DNA of 64,000 nucleotides from Pseudomonadota bacterium (GTDB taxonomy: Bacteria; Pseudomonadota; Alphaproteobacteria; GCA-2746255): contig JBFMHN010000001.1 of the NCBI GenBank assembly GCA_040752895.1, forward strand, positions 537,213-601,212. The letters run 5' to 3'. The notes below the pieces were generated by a model. The model saw only the letters and a program-made list of their open reading frames with translations, made no database searches and was not told the DNA's origin. Made by a program: the position numbers and the translations under genes. Numbering within the stretch: the first letter of the stretch is position 1; each line of letters begins with the position of its first letter. Of the stretch, positions 43,416 through 53,167 are shown in pieces.

Positions 43416-44510
43416 TTATGCGCCCGCCGTCTCCAGCGCTGGGTAATCCGTATAGCCCTTGGCGTCACCGCCATAGAAAGTGGCCGGGTCCGGCTGGTTA
43501 AGAGGCGCACCGATTTCGAGCCGGCGAATAAGATCCGGATTGGCAAGGAAAGGCCGACCAAAGGCGATGAGGTCGGCGCGGCCTTTCGCGACGGCGTCTT
43601 CGGCGCGCGTGCCGTCGTAGCCGCCGTTCGCCATGTAAAGTCCGCCGAAGGCCTCGCGCAGGGCCACCCAGTCGAAGGAAACGGCTTCCCCCACCAAGTT
43701 GACCTCGACGACGTGCAGGTAGGCAAGCTTCTGACGGCCCAGCATGGCGGCGACGGCCGGGAAGGTCGTCTCCGGCGCGCTGTCCTGCATGTCGTTGAAG
43801 CCGTTGACCGGCGAAAGCCGCACGCCGACCCGATCCGCCGTCCACACCTCGGCGACGGCCTCCACCACGTCGTGCAGAAGCCGCGCGCGGTTCATAAGCG
43901 AACCGCCATAGCGGTCCTGGCGGTGATTCGTGCCGTCCCGCAGGAACTGGTCCAGAAGGTAGCCGTTCCCGGCATGGACCTCGACGCCGTCGAAGCCCGC
44001 TTGCCTGGCGTTCTCGGCACCCATACGGAATTGCTCGACGATGCCGGGGATCTCGTCGGTCGCCAACGCCCGCGGCATGACGAAAGGCTTTGGGCCCTCA
44101 TAGGTCATCGCCTCGCCGGCCGGGCGGATGGCGGAAGGGGCGACGGGCAGTTCGCCGCCCGGCTGCAGGGAAGGGTGCGAGATGCGCCCGACATGCCAAA
44201 GCTGCAGGAAGATGCGCCCGCCCTCCGCGTGCACGGCTTCCGTCACGCGCCGCCAGCCCGCCACCTGTGCCGTCGAATGGATACCGGGGGTCGCCGGGTA
44301 ACCGACGCCTTGCGGCGACACCTGCGTCGCTTCCGTGATGATCAACGCCCGCTTTGCGCGCTGGCGATAGTAAGTGGCGTTGAGGTCCTGGGGCACGTTG
44401 CCGGAAGCGGCGCGGTTCCGCGTCAGCGGCGCCATGACGATGCGATGGGGAAGGTCGTAAGGCCCCAGCCGCACCGGCGTGAAAAGATGGGAAAGTTTCG
44501 TCTTTGCCAT
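43416..44510 (-). CDS. nemA: Alkene reductase of the Old Yellow Enzyme family
   Basis: This 364-aa FMN enzyme begins SHLFTPVRLGPYDLPHRIVMAPLTRNRA and has the active-site pair in VEVHAGNGYLLDQFLRDGTN. It matches NemA/xenobiotic-reductase type OYEs that reduce alpha,beta-unsaturated ketones, maleimides and nitro compounds. The ATG at 44510 overlaps or abuts the stop of the SDR gene; a GTG six bases upstream is the alternative. SDR, OYE and ABM genes in one operon suggest breakdown of a cyclic ketone or alcohol. Confidence 0.9.
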   Translation of the reverse strand: MAKTKLSHLFTPVRLGPYDLPHRIVMAPLTRNRAASGNVPQDLNATYYRQRAKRALIITEATQVSPQGVGYPATPGIHSTAQVAGWRRVTEAVHAEGGRIFLQLWHVGRISHPSLQPGGELPVAPSAIRPAGEAMTYEGPKPFVMPRALATDEIPGIVEQFRMGAENARQAGFDGVEVHAGNGYLLDQFLRDGTNHRQDRYGGSLMNRARLLHDVVEAVAEVWTADRVGVRLSPVNGFNDMQDSAPETTFPAVAAMLGRQKLAYLHVVEVNLVGEAVSFDWVALREAFGGLYMANGGYDGTRAEDAVAKGRADLIAFGRPFLANPDLIRRLEIGAPLNQPDPATFYGGDAKGYTDYPALETAGA

Positions 44511-44512
44511 CG

Positions 44513-45265
44513 TCACATCGCCGTATAGCCACCATCCACGACGATCTCGGCGCCGTTGACGTAGGAGGATTCGTCGGAAGCCAGAAAAAGGACCGCGTTT
44601 GCCACTTCCTCGGGCTCCCCGGCCCGTCCCAGAATCGTCGGACCAAGCACCTGCTTTTTCAGATCCGGGTCGTCGTTGATGCCGGCGGTCATCGGCGTTT
44701 CGATGAGACCGGGGTGCACGGAATTCGCGCGAATGCGATGGGACGCGTATTCGACGGCGACGGACTTCGTGATCAGCCGCACGCCGCCCTTCGACGCCTG
44801 GTAGGCGGCCGCGTTCGGGGCGCCGACCAAGCCGTAAATCGAGGAAATATTGACGATCGAACCACCCCCCGCCTTCTTCATCGCCGGCAGGATGTGCTTG
44901 CAGCCCAAGAAAACGCCGCGCAGGTTGATCGCCAGGACGCGGTCGAATTCCTCGACGGAGGTGTCCTGGATGGGCTTGTAAGTCAGGATGCCGGCGTTGT
45001 TGACCAGCGCGTCCACCTTGCCGTATTCGCCGATCGCCTTGTCAACGACGGCCTTCCACGCGCCCTCGTTGGCTACGTCGTGGGGAAGGAAAATGGCCTC
45101 GCCCCCGGCCTGTTTGATGCCTTCGACGACGGCCCTGCCCTCCTTCTCGGCGAGGTCGGTGACGACGACCTTCGCCCCTTCTTGGGCAAGCAGCCGGCTA
45201 TGCGCCTTGCCCATGCCCATGGCGCCGCCCGTGACCAGCGCCACCTTGCCTTCCATGCGCCCCAT
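44513..45265 (-). CDS. Short-chain dehydrogenase/reductase
   Basis: This 250-aa classical SDR has the cofactor motif TGGAMGMG (13-20), NNAG near residue 90, the catalytic Ser in NISSIYG, and YQASKGG with Tyr and Lys. The Asp after the second beta strand (VVVTDLAE) indicates NAD specificity. The sequence resembles secondary-alcohol and cyclopentanol/3-alpha-hydroxysteroid dehydrogenases. It is the first gene of the SDR-nemA-ABM operon and could supply a ketone from an alcohol. Confidence 0.9.
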   Translation of the reverse strand: MGRMEGKVALVTGGAMGMGKAHSRLLAQEGAKVVVTDLAEKEGRAVVEGIKQAGGEAIFLPHDVANEGAWKAVVDKAIGEYGKVDALVNNAGILTYKPIQDTSVEEFDRVLAINLRGVFLGCKHILPAMKKAGGGSIVNISSIYGLVGAPNAAAYQASKGGVRLITKSVAVEYASHRIRANSVHPGLIETPMTAGINDDPDLKKQVLGPTILGRAGEPEEVANAVLFLASDESSYVNGAEIVVDGGYTAM

Positions 45266-45370
45266 TTTTCCTCTCCCGAAAAAGTGCTTCCTGCGCTTCT
45301 TGTGTTTCAGGAAAACGTCGGTGGATAGCAGCCGGAAGTCAAGCCCGGAACTCGCCCGCCGTCGAGCCGC

Positions 45371-46306
45371 TCAAGCGCTACGCCGCAGAATGTTGGGCAT
45401 GCTGACGACATCCTGGCATTCGCCATAGCCGATCCGGCCGTCCATGTTCCATTCCATGAGCGTGGCGAAATCGCAGGTGTTCGGCCAGCACATCCAGGGA
45501 AAACCCGTCATCGCGCTGCCCGTGAAGTGGTAGCGACGGTCGCGGACATCGGTAACCTCGACGTTCATGCCAACCTGCAGCAGGCCGTTTCGGGTGGAGT
45601 GTCCCTTGCCGTCCTTCAGGCCATAGACCTTGCCGTTCTCCAGCACGTAGCCATGGGCGAAGGGGGTCAGGATTTCGGCTTGCATCGGATCGAAACCGAA
45701 GATGCAGTGGATGGTCATCTCGCGGCCGAAACTCACATGAAACCAGCTGGCCGAGGGATAATCGGCCTCCGGCCTTGGCCCCCAGCTATGGTCCATCGTC
45801 GAGACAGAATCGATCTTGTAGTGTTTGCCGCGCACCTTGAGCGCGCCCTTGAAATGGCCGGTCTGATCGAAGTGGCCCTTGATCGGCTTCTCCTTCGGCG
45901 CCTTGGGATCCATCGCCGGGTCCGTAATATCATAGGGTGGCATAAGGCCTTCGAACTCCACGTGAAATTCCGTATCGTTCTTTCCCTTGTAGGTGAGGAG
46001 GTAGTCCATCGGCGGGTTCACAGCTTTCACGCTAAGGCCGTTGTTCAACGCATAATCCCCGATCTTTTTCGGCAGCGGCAGATGGGCGTGTTCGTCGTAG
46101 TAAAGCGCTTCGATCCGGTGATTGGAAAACCCCTGGATGACTTGTACGCTGGACAGGACAACGCCAAGAGTGGGGCGCGAAAGGAAATAGACGCCGACGT
46201 TGATTTTCTCTTCCGGGATATTGAAGCCGAAGAAATTCGTCTCCGCCCACAGAGGATCGCCGTCCGCCGGAATATGGAATTCCATGACGTCTCTTGCCGT
46301 GATCAT
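45371..46306 (-). CDS. DUF7064/DUF7065-like (AttH/CrtC-fold) protein
   Basis: This 311-aa protein has no signal peptide and shows aromatic-rich beta segments such as SVSTMDHSWGPRPEADYPSA, then FHVSFGREMTIHCIFGFDP and GSAMTGFPWMCWPNTCDFATLMEWNMDGRIGYGE. The HSWGxR signature is typical of the AttH/CrtC lipocalin-like fold, now divided into DUF7064 and DUF7065. Members are often found in steroid and terpenoid catabolic clusters. A direct function cannot be stated. It lies 105 bp upstream of the SDR gene on the same strand. Confidence 0.7.
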   Translation of the reverse strand: MITARDVMEFHIPADGDPLWAETNFFGFNIPEEKINVGVYFLSRPTLGVVLSSVQVIQGFSNHRIEALYYDEHAHLPLPKKIGDYALNNGLSVKAVNPPMDYLLTYKGKNDTEFHVEFEGLMPPYDITDPAMDPKAPKEKPIKGHFDQTGHFKGALKVRGKHYKIDSVSTMDHSWGPRPEADYPSASWFHVSFGREMTIHCIFGFDPMQAEILTPFAHGYVLENGKVYGLKDGKGHSTRNGLLQVGMNVEVTDVRDRRYHFTGSAMTGFPWMCWPNTCDFATLMEWNMDGRIGYGECQDVVSMPNILRRSA

Positions 46307-46429
46307 GCGCGCCCTCCTTTCGGTGTTGCTCTACCGCCTCTGAAAGTATAGCCGAAACCGCCGTTGGCGCCTTTCAAACAAGGGGCGCTGCCCAGCCAGC
46401 CCCCCCTAACCACGGCCCCATAGCCGCTA

Positions 46430-46451
46430 AAGCCTTCCCGGGGAAGGGCTT
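46430..46451. promoter_or_regulatory. GC-rich dyad upstream of the P1B ATPase gene
   Basis: A near-perfect 22-base dyad AAGCCTTCCC-GG-GGAAGGGCTT lies in the 284-bp divergent gap. Its outer arms look like the CCTTCC/GGAAGG of CueR copper operators, but the central spacing is three rather than seven bases and no 19-bp promoter spacer was found. It may be another operator or a hairpin. Nothing else recognisable was seen in 46307-46590. Confidence 0.35.
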
Positions 46452-46590
46452 AAGTCGTTATGGTGGGTGTTGGTCCGCGGTCGGCAGAAAGGGGCTAATC
46501 CGCGGGGGTTGATCCGAGGCGTCGAACGGAAGTGCGCACGGGGAATCCCACCATGCTTGAACGCGCGAGAAAGACGAAAGGAACGACGTC

Positions 46591-49002
46591 ATGAGCGGAC
46601 GCTGCGGCGGACACGATCCTTCTTCGACCACGGCCCACGATCATGCGAAGGCGCACACCGCGGGCCACATCACGACCGATGGCAAGACCGCCACCGACCC
46701 GGTCTGCGGGATGACGGTCCCCCTCAAGCCGGAAAGCCTCAAGGCCGAAGATCGCGGCCACACCTATTACTTCTGCGGCGCAAAGTGCCGCGAGAAGTTT
46801 CTCGCCGACCCGGCGCGCTACCGGACGCCGCAACCGGCCGCGACGACGGCTTCTCCCCCCGGCGTGAAGTGGACCTGCCCGATGCACCCCGAGATCGTGC
46901 GCGACGGCCCGGGCGCCTGCCCGATCTGCGGCATGGCACTCGAACCGATGACGCCGACGGCGACCGCCGCGCCCAATCCGGAACTCAAGGACATGACCCG
47001 GCGATTCTGGATCGGGCTTGTGCTAAGCCTTCCCATTCTCACCCTCGAAATGGGCGGCCACCTGCTGGGCCTGCACCGCCTGCTGGGCCAACAGGGCTCG
47101 AACTGGGCGCAACTCGCGCTCGCCACGCCGGTCGTGCTATGGGCCGGCCGGCCGTTCTTCGAGCGCGCCTGGGCCTCGCTTCTCACCCGCAGTCTCAACA
47201 TGTTCACGCTGATCGCGATGGGAACCGGTATTGCCTGGGTCTACAGCGTGGTCGCGACCCTTGCGCCGGAGGTGTTCCCCGCCGCTTTCCGGGCGCCCGA
47301 TGGCGCGGTCGCTGTTTATTTCGAGGCGGCGGCGGTCATCACCGTACTGGTTCTGCTGGGTCAGGTGCTCGAACTGCGGGCGCGCGAGACGACGAGCGGT
47401 GCCATCAAGGCGCTGCTCGATCTAACGCCCAAGCTTGCGCGTCGGGTCCGTTCCGATGGCGCCGACGAGGAGATCGCGCTTGAAAACGTTGCCGTCGGCG
47501 ATGCCCTTCGCATCCGCCCCGGCGAGAAAGTGCCAGTGGACGGGGTGGTTATGGAAGGCCGCGGCGCGGTTGATGAATCGATGATCACGGGCGAATCGAT
47601 GCCGGTCACGAAGGAGCCGGGCGGCAAGCTGATCGGCGGCACGATCAACCAAAGCGGCGGGCTTCTGATGCGCGCCGAAAAGGTCGGGCGCGACACGGTG
47701 CTCGCCCGCATCGTTCAAATGGTGGCCGAGGCGCAACGCAGCCGCGCCCCCATCCAGCGGCTAGCGGACCAGGTCTCGGGCTATTTTGTTCCGGCGGTGG
47801 TCCTCGTCGCCTTTGCCGCCTTCCTCGTCTGGTCGCTCTGGGGGCCGCCGCCCGCGATGGGCTTCGGGCTGATCGCAGCCGTCACGGTTCTCATCATCGC
47901 CTGCCCCTGTGCGCTTGGGCTCGCCACACCGATGTCGATCATGGTCGGCGTCGGGCACGGCGCGCAGAGCGGCGTCCTGATCAAGAACGCCGAAGCCCTC
48001 GAACGCATGGAGAAGGTCGACACCCTTGTCGTGGATAAAACCGGCACGCTCACGGAAGGCAAGCCGAAAGTCGTCGCCCTACGCCCCGTCGCGGACGGGA
48101 AGGATGCCGAGCTGCTTCAGCTCGCGGCCAGCCTCGAACGGGCAAGCGAGCACCCGCTGGCGCAGGCGATCGTGGCGGCGGCGAAGGAGCGCGGCCTGAC
48201 GCTGTCCGAGCCGGAAGGCGTCGACTCCCCGGTCGGCAAAGGGGTGCTTGGGCGCGTCGGAGGTCAATCGATCCTGATCGGCAACGCCCGCTTTCTGCGC
48301 GAGCAAGGCGTCGACGTCGACACGCTGGAGACGGAGGCGGAACAGTTGCGGCACGACGGCGCAACGGTAATCTTTGTCGCCGCCGATCAACGGCCAGCTG
48401 GCCTCATCGGCATCGCCGACCCGGTCAAGGCTTCGACGCCGGAAGCGCTTAAGGCGCTGACGGCGGCGGGTATCCGCGTCATCATGCTGACGGGCGACAA
48501 TCGGGCGACCGCCGAAGCGGTTGCCCGACGGCTGGGCATCGCGGACGTGGAAGCGGATGTCCTCCCCGATCAGAAAAGCGCGGTGGTTGCGAAACTGAAG
48601 GCGCAGGGCCGCGTCGTCGCGATGGCGGGCGACGGCGTCAACGACGCGCCGGCGCTGGCGGCCGCCGATGTCGGCATCGCCATGGGATCGGGCACCGATG
48701 TCGCCATTGAAAGCGCCGGGATCACGCTGTTGAAGGGCGACCTGAACGGAATTCTGCGCGCCAGGCGTCTCAGCCAGGCGACCATGCGCAACATTCGCCA
48801 GAACCTGGTTTTCGCCTTTATCTATAACGTCGGAGGCATTCCGGTAGCGGCCGGCGTATTCTACCCGCTGTTCGGGTGGCTACTCTCGCCGATCATCGCC
48901 GCGGCGGCAATGGCGGCGAGTTCGGTCAGCGTCATCGCGAACGCGCTGCGGTTAAGAAGTGTCCGGCTGGACCGGGATCAGCAAGTGCCACCTGAAGCCT
49001 AA
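46591..49002 (+). CDS. copA: Copper-type P1B heavy-metal ATPase with YHS and HMBD domains
   Basis: This 803-aa exporter starts with a His-rich tail, then a YHS domain (about 35-75; DPVCGMTV and YYFCGAKC) and a heavy-metal-binding domain (94-120; CPMHPE and CPICGM). The metal site Cys438-Pro-Cys440 lies in [18 protein letters not shown]. Phosphorylation is at Asp482 in DKTGTLTEG, and TM8 ends with [16 protein letters not shown]. The CPC motif with YN and MxxSS in the last helices indicates Cu(I). It lacks the usual HMA repeats. It stands 68 bp upstream of the nuclease-phosphorylase-PRPP cassette. Confidence 0.93.
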   Translation: MSGRCGGHDPSSTTAHDHAKAHTAGHITTDGKTATDPVCGMTVPLKPESLKAEDRGHTYYFCGAKCREKFLADPARYRTPQPAATTASPPGVKWTCPMHPEIVRDGPGACPICGMALEPMTPTATAAPNPELKDMTRRFWIGLVLSLPILTLEMGGHLLGLHRLLGQQGSNWAQLALATPVVLWAGRPFFERAWASLLTRSLNMFTLIAMGTGIAWVYSVVATLAPEVFPAAFRAPDGAVAVYFEAAAVITVLVLLGQVLELRARETTSGAIKALLDLTPKLARRVRSDGADEEIALENVAVGDALRIRPGEKVPVDGVVMEGRGAVDESMITGESMPVTKEPGGKLIGGTINQSGGLLMRAEKVGRDTVLARIVQMVAEAQRSRAPIQRLADQVSGYFVPAVVLVAFAAFLVWSLWGPPPAMGFGLIAAVTVLIIACPCALGLATPMSIMVGVGHGAQSGVLIKNAEALERMEKVDTLVVDKTGTLTEGKPKVVALRPVADGKDAELLQLAASLERASEHPLAQAIVAAAKERGLTLSEPEGVDSPVGKGVLGRVGGQSILIGNARFLREQGVDVDTLETEAEQLRHDGATVIFVAADQRPAGLIGIADPVKASTPEALKALTAAGIRVIMLTGDNRATAEAVARRLGIADVEADVLPDQKSAVVAKLKAQGRVVAMAGDGVNDAPALAAADVGIAMGSGTDVAIESAGITLLKGDLNGILRARRLSQATMRNIRQNLVFAFIYNVGGIPVAAGVFYPLFGWLLSPIIAAAAMAASSVSVIANALRLRSVRLDRDQQVPPEA

Positions 49003-49070
49003 GCTTTGAGATCGCGCGGGCTTTACGCTAGAACCTTCCGAAACGGAGTTGCGGTTTTGCGTTTTCTCCG

Positions 49071-50435
49071 ATGAGTCTGGACATCACTTTCCTGGGCGGG
49101 GCGGGAACCGTCACCGGCTCTAAGTACCTGGTCGAGAGCGCCGCCGGACGCGTTCTCGTTGATTGCGGTCTGTTCCAGGGGGTCAAACAGCTTCGCCTGC
49201 ACAATTGGGCCCCGCTGCCCGTCGATCCCAAGGGAATCGACGCGGTGGTGCTGACCCATGCTCACCTCGACCACTCGGGCTACCTGCCCCTCCTGGTCAA
49301 ACGGGGTTTCACGGGACCCATCCTATGCACCAAGGCGACGCACGATTTGTGCGCGGTGCTGCTTCCCGACAGCGGCTTCCTGCAGGAGAAGGACGCGGAG
49401 TTCGCCAACCGTCACGGACATTCCAAGCACAAGCCCGCCCTGCCGCTCTACACGCGGCAGGACGCCGAGGCCTCGCTCAGCAGTTTCGCGCCCGGCAATT
49501 TCGACGCAAAGCGACCGGTGGCCGGTGGTTTCACCGCGCTGTTCCGGCACGCCGGCCACATATTGGGCGCGTCCATCGTCGAACTTGAATACGAGAACAC
49601 GAAGATCGTTTTCTCGGGCGATCTAGGCCGGCCGAACAGCGCCACCATGGTCGCCCCGGCGCCGATTGCGACCGCGGATTATCTTGTTGTCGAGTCGACC
49701 TACGGCGATCGCCTCCACGACCGCCGCGACCCGGAGGATATGCTCGCCGAGATCATCGTCCGCACCGCCTCACGCGGCGGCACGGTGCTGATCCCCTCTT
49801 TCGCCGTCGGCCGCGCGCAGTCGCTCCTGTTTTACCTGCAACGCCTTAAAGCGGGCGGGCGGATCCCCAATCTACCGATCTTCCTCGACAGCCCGATGGC
49901 GATCGACGCCAGCGAAATTTTCTGTCGGCGCTTCCCCGATCATAAGCTCGACGAAAACCAGTGTCGGACAGCTTGCGGGGTCGCTCGCTACGTCCACGAC
50001 ACCGAGCATTCAAAGGCGCTCGACGCCGAACCCATGCCAAAGATCATCGTCTCGGCAAGCGGCATGGCCACCGGCGGCCGCATCCTGCACCATCTCAAGG
50101 CCTACGTGACGGATCCCCGCAACACGGTCCTGTTCGCCGGTTTCCAGGCGGCCGGAACGCGCGGCGCGGCAATGACGGCGGGCGCCGACCGCATCAAGAT
50201 TCACGGCCAGTACCTGCCGGTCCGCGCGGAAGTCCAGAACCTGCACATGCTGTCCGCCCACGCCGACGCAAGCGAGATTCTGGACTGGCTCCGAAAATTC
50301 GAGAAACCGCCACGGATGACCTTCATTACCCACGGCGAAGCCACGGCGTCAGACGCGCTGCGCCTGCGGATCGAGGAGGAGCTGGGCTGGCGTTGCGTCG
50401 TGCCGGAATACCGTGACCGGGTGACACTCGCATGA
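49071..50435 (+). CDS. Beta-CASP metallo-hydrolase (RNA processing type)
   Basis: This 454-aa protein has the MBL motif 2 THAHLDHSG, later metal ligands in RHAGHILGAS and FSGDLGR, then the beta-CASP insert and motif C SASGMATGGR. The RMMBL tail ends with LSAHADASEILDW and ITHGE. This is the YSH1/CPSF-type RNA endo/exonuclease family. Its stop overlaps the phosphorylase ATG (ATGA), so it heads a three-gene translationally coupled operon. Confidence 0.93.
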   Translation: MSLDITFLGGAGTVTGSKYLVESAAGRVLVDCGLFQGVKQLRLHNWAPLPVDPKGIDAVVLTHAHLDHSGYLPLLVKRGFTGPILCTKATHDLCAVLLPDSGFLQEKDAEFANRHGHSKHKPALPLYTRQDAEASLSSFAPGNFDAKRPVAGGFTALFRHAGHILGASIVELEYENTKIVFSGDLGRPNSATMVAPAPIATADYLVVESTYGDRLHDRRDPEDMLAEIIVRTASRGGTVLIPSFAVGRAQSLLFYLQRLKAGGRIPNLPIFLDSPMAIDASEIFCRRFPDHKLDENQCRTACGVARYVHDTEHSKALDAEPMPKIIVSASGMATGGRILHHLKAYVTDPRNTVLFAGFQAAGTRGAAMTAGADRIKIHGQYLPVRAEVQNLHMLSAHADASEILDWLRKFEKPPRMTFITHGEATASDALRLRIEEELGWRCVVPEYRDRVTLA

Positions 50436-51979
50436 ACAAAACGCCGCCAAAACCCGGCGCCGTTGTGGGTAAGCGCACGGCCACGCATAGGCTGCACGCG
50501 CGCCGCCTCGGCATCGATACGCAGTACGAGGCCATCGTGCTGATGCACGAGGATTGCGACGTCTGCCGGGCGGAAGGTTTCGCCGCGCGCGCCCGCGTGC
50601 AGCTCAGCCATGCCGGCCGCGACATCATCGCGACTCTCTATCCGGTACGCGGCGACCTGGTCGGCCTGAACGAAGTGGGCCTGTCGGAACCGGCCTGGCG
50701 GCGGCTCGGTCTTGCGGACGGGGAAGAAATCACCATTAGCCACCCGCCCCCGTTGACATCGCTGAGCCTGGTCCGGGGAAAGATATACGGACAGCGGCTG
50801 GACGCCGAGGCGATCCGCGCGATCGTCACCGACATCGTCGGGGGCAGTTATTCGGACATCCACTTGTCGTCCTTCATCACCGCCTGCTCCGCCCGCCCGC
50901 TCGACCACAGCGAGATCGTGGCGCTGACCGGCGCCATGGTGGAGGTTGGCACCCGCCTGCACTGGGATGAACACCCCGTGATGGACAAGCACAGCGTCGG
51001 GGGCCTGCCCGGCAACCGGACGACACCGATCGTCGTCGCGATCACCGCCGCGAGCGGGCTCACCATGCCCAAGACCTCGTCGCGAGCGATTACTTCGCCC
51101 GCCGGGACCGCCGACACGATGGAAACTCTAGCACCAGTCGCACTTGACCTCGCCGCGATGCGCCGCGTGGTCGAACAGGAGGGCGGCTGCGTCGTATGGG
51201 GCGGGGCCGTGCGGCTCAGCCCGGCCGACGATACCCTGATTCGGGTGGAGCGCGTGCTCGACCTAGACAGCGAAGGCCAGCTCGTGGCGTCCGTGCTGTC
51301 AAAGAAGATCGCCGCCGGCGCGACCCATCTCGTGCTCGATCTGCCGGTGGGGGCGACGGCGAAGGTGCGCACCGGAAAAGCCGCGACAAGCCTCGCCGAC
51401 TGCTTGCTGCGTGTCGCCGAAGTTTTCGGGCTGGAGGCGCGAGCCCTCGTCACCGACGGCAGCCAGCCGGTCGGCCGCGGCATAGGCCCGGCGCTAGAGG
51501 CGCGGGACGTTCTGGCCGTGTTGCGGGGCGACGCTGCGGCCCCATTGGACCTGCGCGAGCGCGCGCTCGCACTCGCCGGAGCGGTGCTGGAACTCGCCGG
51601 CACCGCCCCGGTCGGCACGGGCTTCGCCCACGCGACCAAAATTCTCGACGACGGCCATGCCTGGGCCAAGTTCCAGCGCATCTGCGAGGCCCAGGGCGGG
51701 ATGCGCGAGCCTCCCGTCGCCCGGCACCGACACCCCGTTGCCGTCGCCCGCACCGGCCGGGTTTCGACCATCGACAACCGGCGCCTGGCGAGTGTCGCCA
51801 AACTCGCCGGCGCACCCGGCGCCAAGGTGGCCGGGGTGGATATGCAGGTGCGGCTGGGTAACAGCGTAAAGGCTGGGGAACCGATGTACACGGTACACGC
51901 CGACACGCCCGGGGAGCTCGCCTATGCGCTCGAATTTGTCGAGGCGAACCCCGACATCGTCGAGGTGACCGCGCAATGA
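50432..51979 (+). CDS. AMP/thymidine phosphorylase family enzyme
   Basis: This 515-aa protein has an N-terminal extension (about 1-95) before the phosphorylase core, as in archaeal AMP phosphorylase. It carries the phosphate-binding KHSVGGLPGNRT, TSSRAITSPAGTADTMETLAPV and a C-terminal GKVSTIDNRRL-like segment (RVSTIDNRRLASVAKLAG). Archaeal relatives convert NMP and phosphate to base and ribose 1,5-bisphosphate; thymidine phosphorylase is the other activity in the family. Overlaps of four bases with both neighbours (ATGA) argue for one pathway. No RuBisCO or R15P isomerase is in the window. Confidence 0.88.
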   Translation: MNKTPPKPGAVVGKRTATHRLHARRLGIDTQYEAIVLMHEDCDVCRAEGFAARARVQLSHAGRDIIATLYPVRGDLVGLNEVGLSEPAWRRLGLADGEEITISHPPPLTSLSLVRGKIYGQRLDAEAIRAIVTDIVGGSYSDIHLSSFITACSARPLDHSEIVALTGAMVEVGTRLHWDEHPVMDKHSVGGLPGNRTTPIVVAITAASGLTMPKTSSRAITSPAGTADTMETLAPVALDLAAMRRVVEQEGGCVVWGGAVRLSPADDTLIRVERVLDLDSEGQLVASVLSKKIAAGATHLVLDLPVGATAKVRTGKAATSLADCLLRVAEVFGLEARALVTDGSQPVGRGIGPALEARDVLAVLRGDAAAPLDLRERALALAGAVLELAGTAPVGTGFAHATKILDDGHAWAKFQRICEAQGGMREPPVARHRHPVAVARTGRVSTIDNRRLASVAKLAGAPGAKVAGVDMQVRLGNSVKAGEPMYTVHADTPGELAYALEFVEANPDIVEVTAQ

Positions 51980-52860
51980 CGCCGCTTCTGATCCCGATGG
52001 CCGGCGACCCCGCGCTCGCCCGGACCATCGCCGACCGCCTCGGCGCCGATTTCGGGCGTATCGAAATCCGGCGGTTTCCGGACGGCGAGACGTATCTACG
52101 GCACGACTCCGCCGTCTCCGGGCGGCCGGTTCTTCTGTTCGGCAGCCTGGACCGTCCGGACGACAAGTTCCTGCCGTTCGCCTTCGCTGCCGCCGCCGCG
52201 CGCGATCTTGGGGCGGCGAGCGTCGGCCTGATCTGCCCTTACCTTGCCTACCTGCGCCAGGATCGTCGCTTCGCGCCGGGCGAGGCCATCACGTCGGCCT
52301 ATTTCGCAAAGCTGCTATCCAGCCAGGTCGATTGGCTGGTGACCGTTGATCCGCACCTGCATCGGTACGCAGCGCTTGGAGAGATTTACAGCATCCCGAC
52401 ACGGGTCATTCATGCGGCACCGCTCATCGCGGACTGGATTTGCCGCGAGGTTGACCGGCCGCTGCTCATCGGCCCCGATGAGGAGAGCGCCCAGTGGGTC
52501 GCGGCCGTGGCGGCGAACGCCGGCGTTCCGCACATCGTCCTGCGCAAAATCCGTAGCGGCGACCGCGACGTCGAGGTCTCGGCGCCGGAGGTCGAGCGTT
52601 GGCGCGATCGCACCCCGGTGCTTCTCGACGACATCGCCTCGACCGGCCGCACCCTGCTTGCAACGATTACCCACCTGCGCAAGAAGGAAATGCGCCCACC
52701 CGTTTGCATGGTCGTGCATGGCGTCTTCGCGGGTACGGCCTTTCAAGAACTCCTCGCGGCAGGCGCCCGGGTCGTCACCTGCAACACCGTCCCGCACGAA
52801 ACCAACCGCATCGATACCGCGGCCCCGTTGGCAGAAGCGGTGAAGGACATGATCCGGTAG
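51976..52860 (+). CDS. Ribose-phosphate pyrophosphokinase family enzyme
   Basis: This 294-aa PRPP synthetase homologue has IEIRRFPDGETYLR, the ATP-binding YLRQDRRFAPGEAITS loop, the metal-binding DPHLHRYAALGEIY and the PRPP loop VLLDDIASTGRTLL. It resembles archaeal-type (class III-like) synthetases more than the longer bacterial Prs. It should transfer pyrophosphate from ATP to ribose 5-phosphate, but the link to the AMP phosphorylase raises the question of another ribose phosphate as substrate. It is last in the three-gene operon. Confidence 0.88.
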   Translation: MTPLLIPMAGDPALARTIADRLGADFGRIEIRRFPDGETYLRHDSAVSGRPVLLFGSLDRPDDKFLPFAFAAAAARDLGAASVGLICPYLAYLRQDRRFAPGEAITSAYFAKLLSSQVDWLVTVDPHLHRYAALGEIYSIPTRVIHAAPLIADWICREVDRPLLIGPDEESAQWVAAVAANAGVPHIVLRKIRSGDRDVEVSAPEVERWRDRTPVLLDDIASTGRTLLATITHLRKKEMRPPVCMVVHGVFAGTAFQELLAAGARVVTCNTVPHETNRIDTAAPLAEAVKDMIR

Positions 52861-52873
52861 GGCGGGTTTATAT

Positions 52874-53158
52874 TTACGGAATGGGCACCGCCTCGTAGCG
52901 GTCGATCCGGTAATGCAACCCGTCGGGAAAAAGACGGTAATCCAGCTCAAGAAAGTCTTGCCCGGATTCCAGCCGATACACCACCGTCTTGGAATCAATC
53001 AACTGAGGGTTAACCTTTGCCCGCGGCAAGATGGGGGCGTCGGGCAACGGTTTTGTAAACGTAAATCGCACGTCCACCCCATTTGGAATCTTCTTCGGAT
53101 TAAACGTGTGACGAAAAATAAGACCGGGGAAATATCTGGCGCCAATGTGGTCGAACAT
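52874..53158 (-). CDS. Hypothetical protein, 94 aa
   Basis: This small protein begins MFDHIGARYFPGLIFRHTF and contains LESGQDFLELDYRLFPDGL and HYRIDRYEAVPIP, a beta-rich pattern. No family was recognised. It lies 9 bp downstream of the broken transglutaminase-like gene and was probably co-transcribed with it. Its base composition is lower in GC than its neighbours. Because the gene upstream is decayed, this one may also have lost its function. Confidence 0.55.
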   Translation of the reverse strand: MFDHIGARYFPGLIFRHTFNPKKIPNGVDVRFTFTKPLPDAPILPRAKVNPQLIDSKTVVYRLESGQDFLELDYRLFPDGLHYRIDRYEAVPIP

Positions 53159-53167
53159 CTTTGTTAA

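Noticed and set aside
46430-46451. CueR copper operator upstream of the P1B ATPase
   Set aside because: The dyad spacing is three bases instead of seven and no 19-bp promoter spacer surrounds it; kept only as an unspecified dyad.
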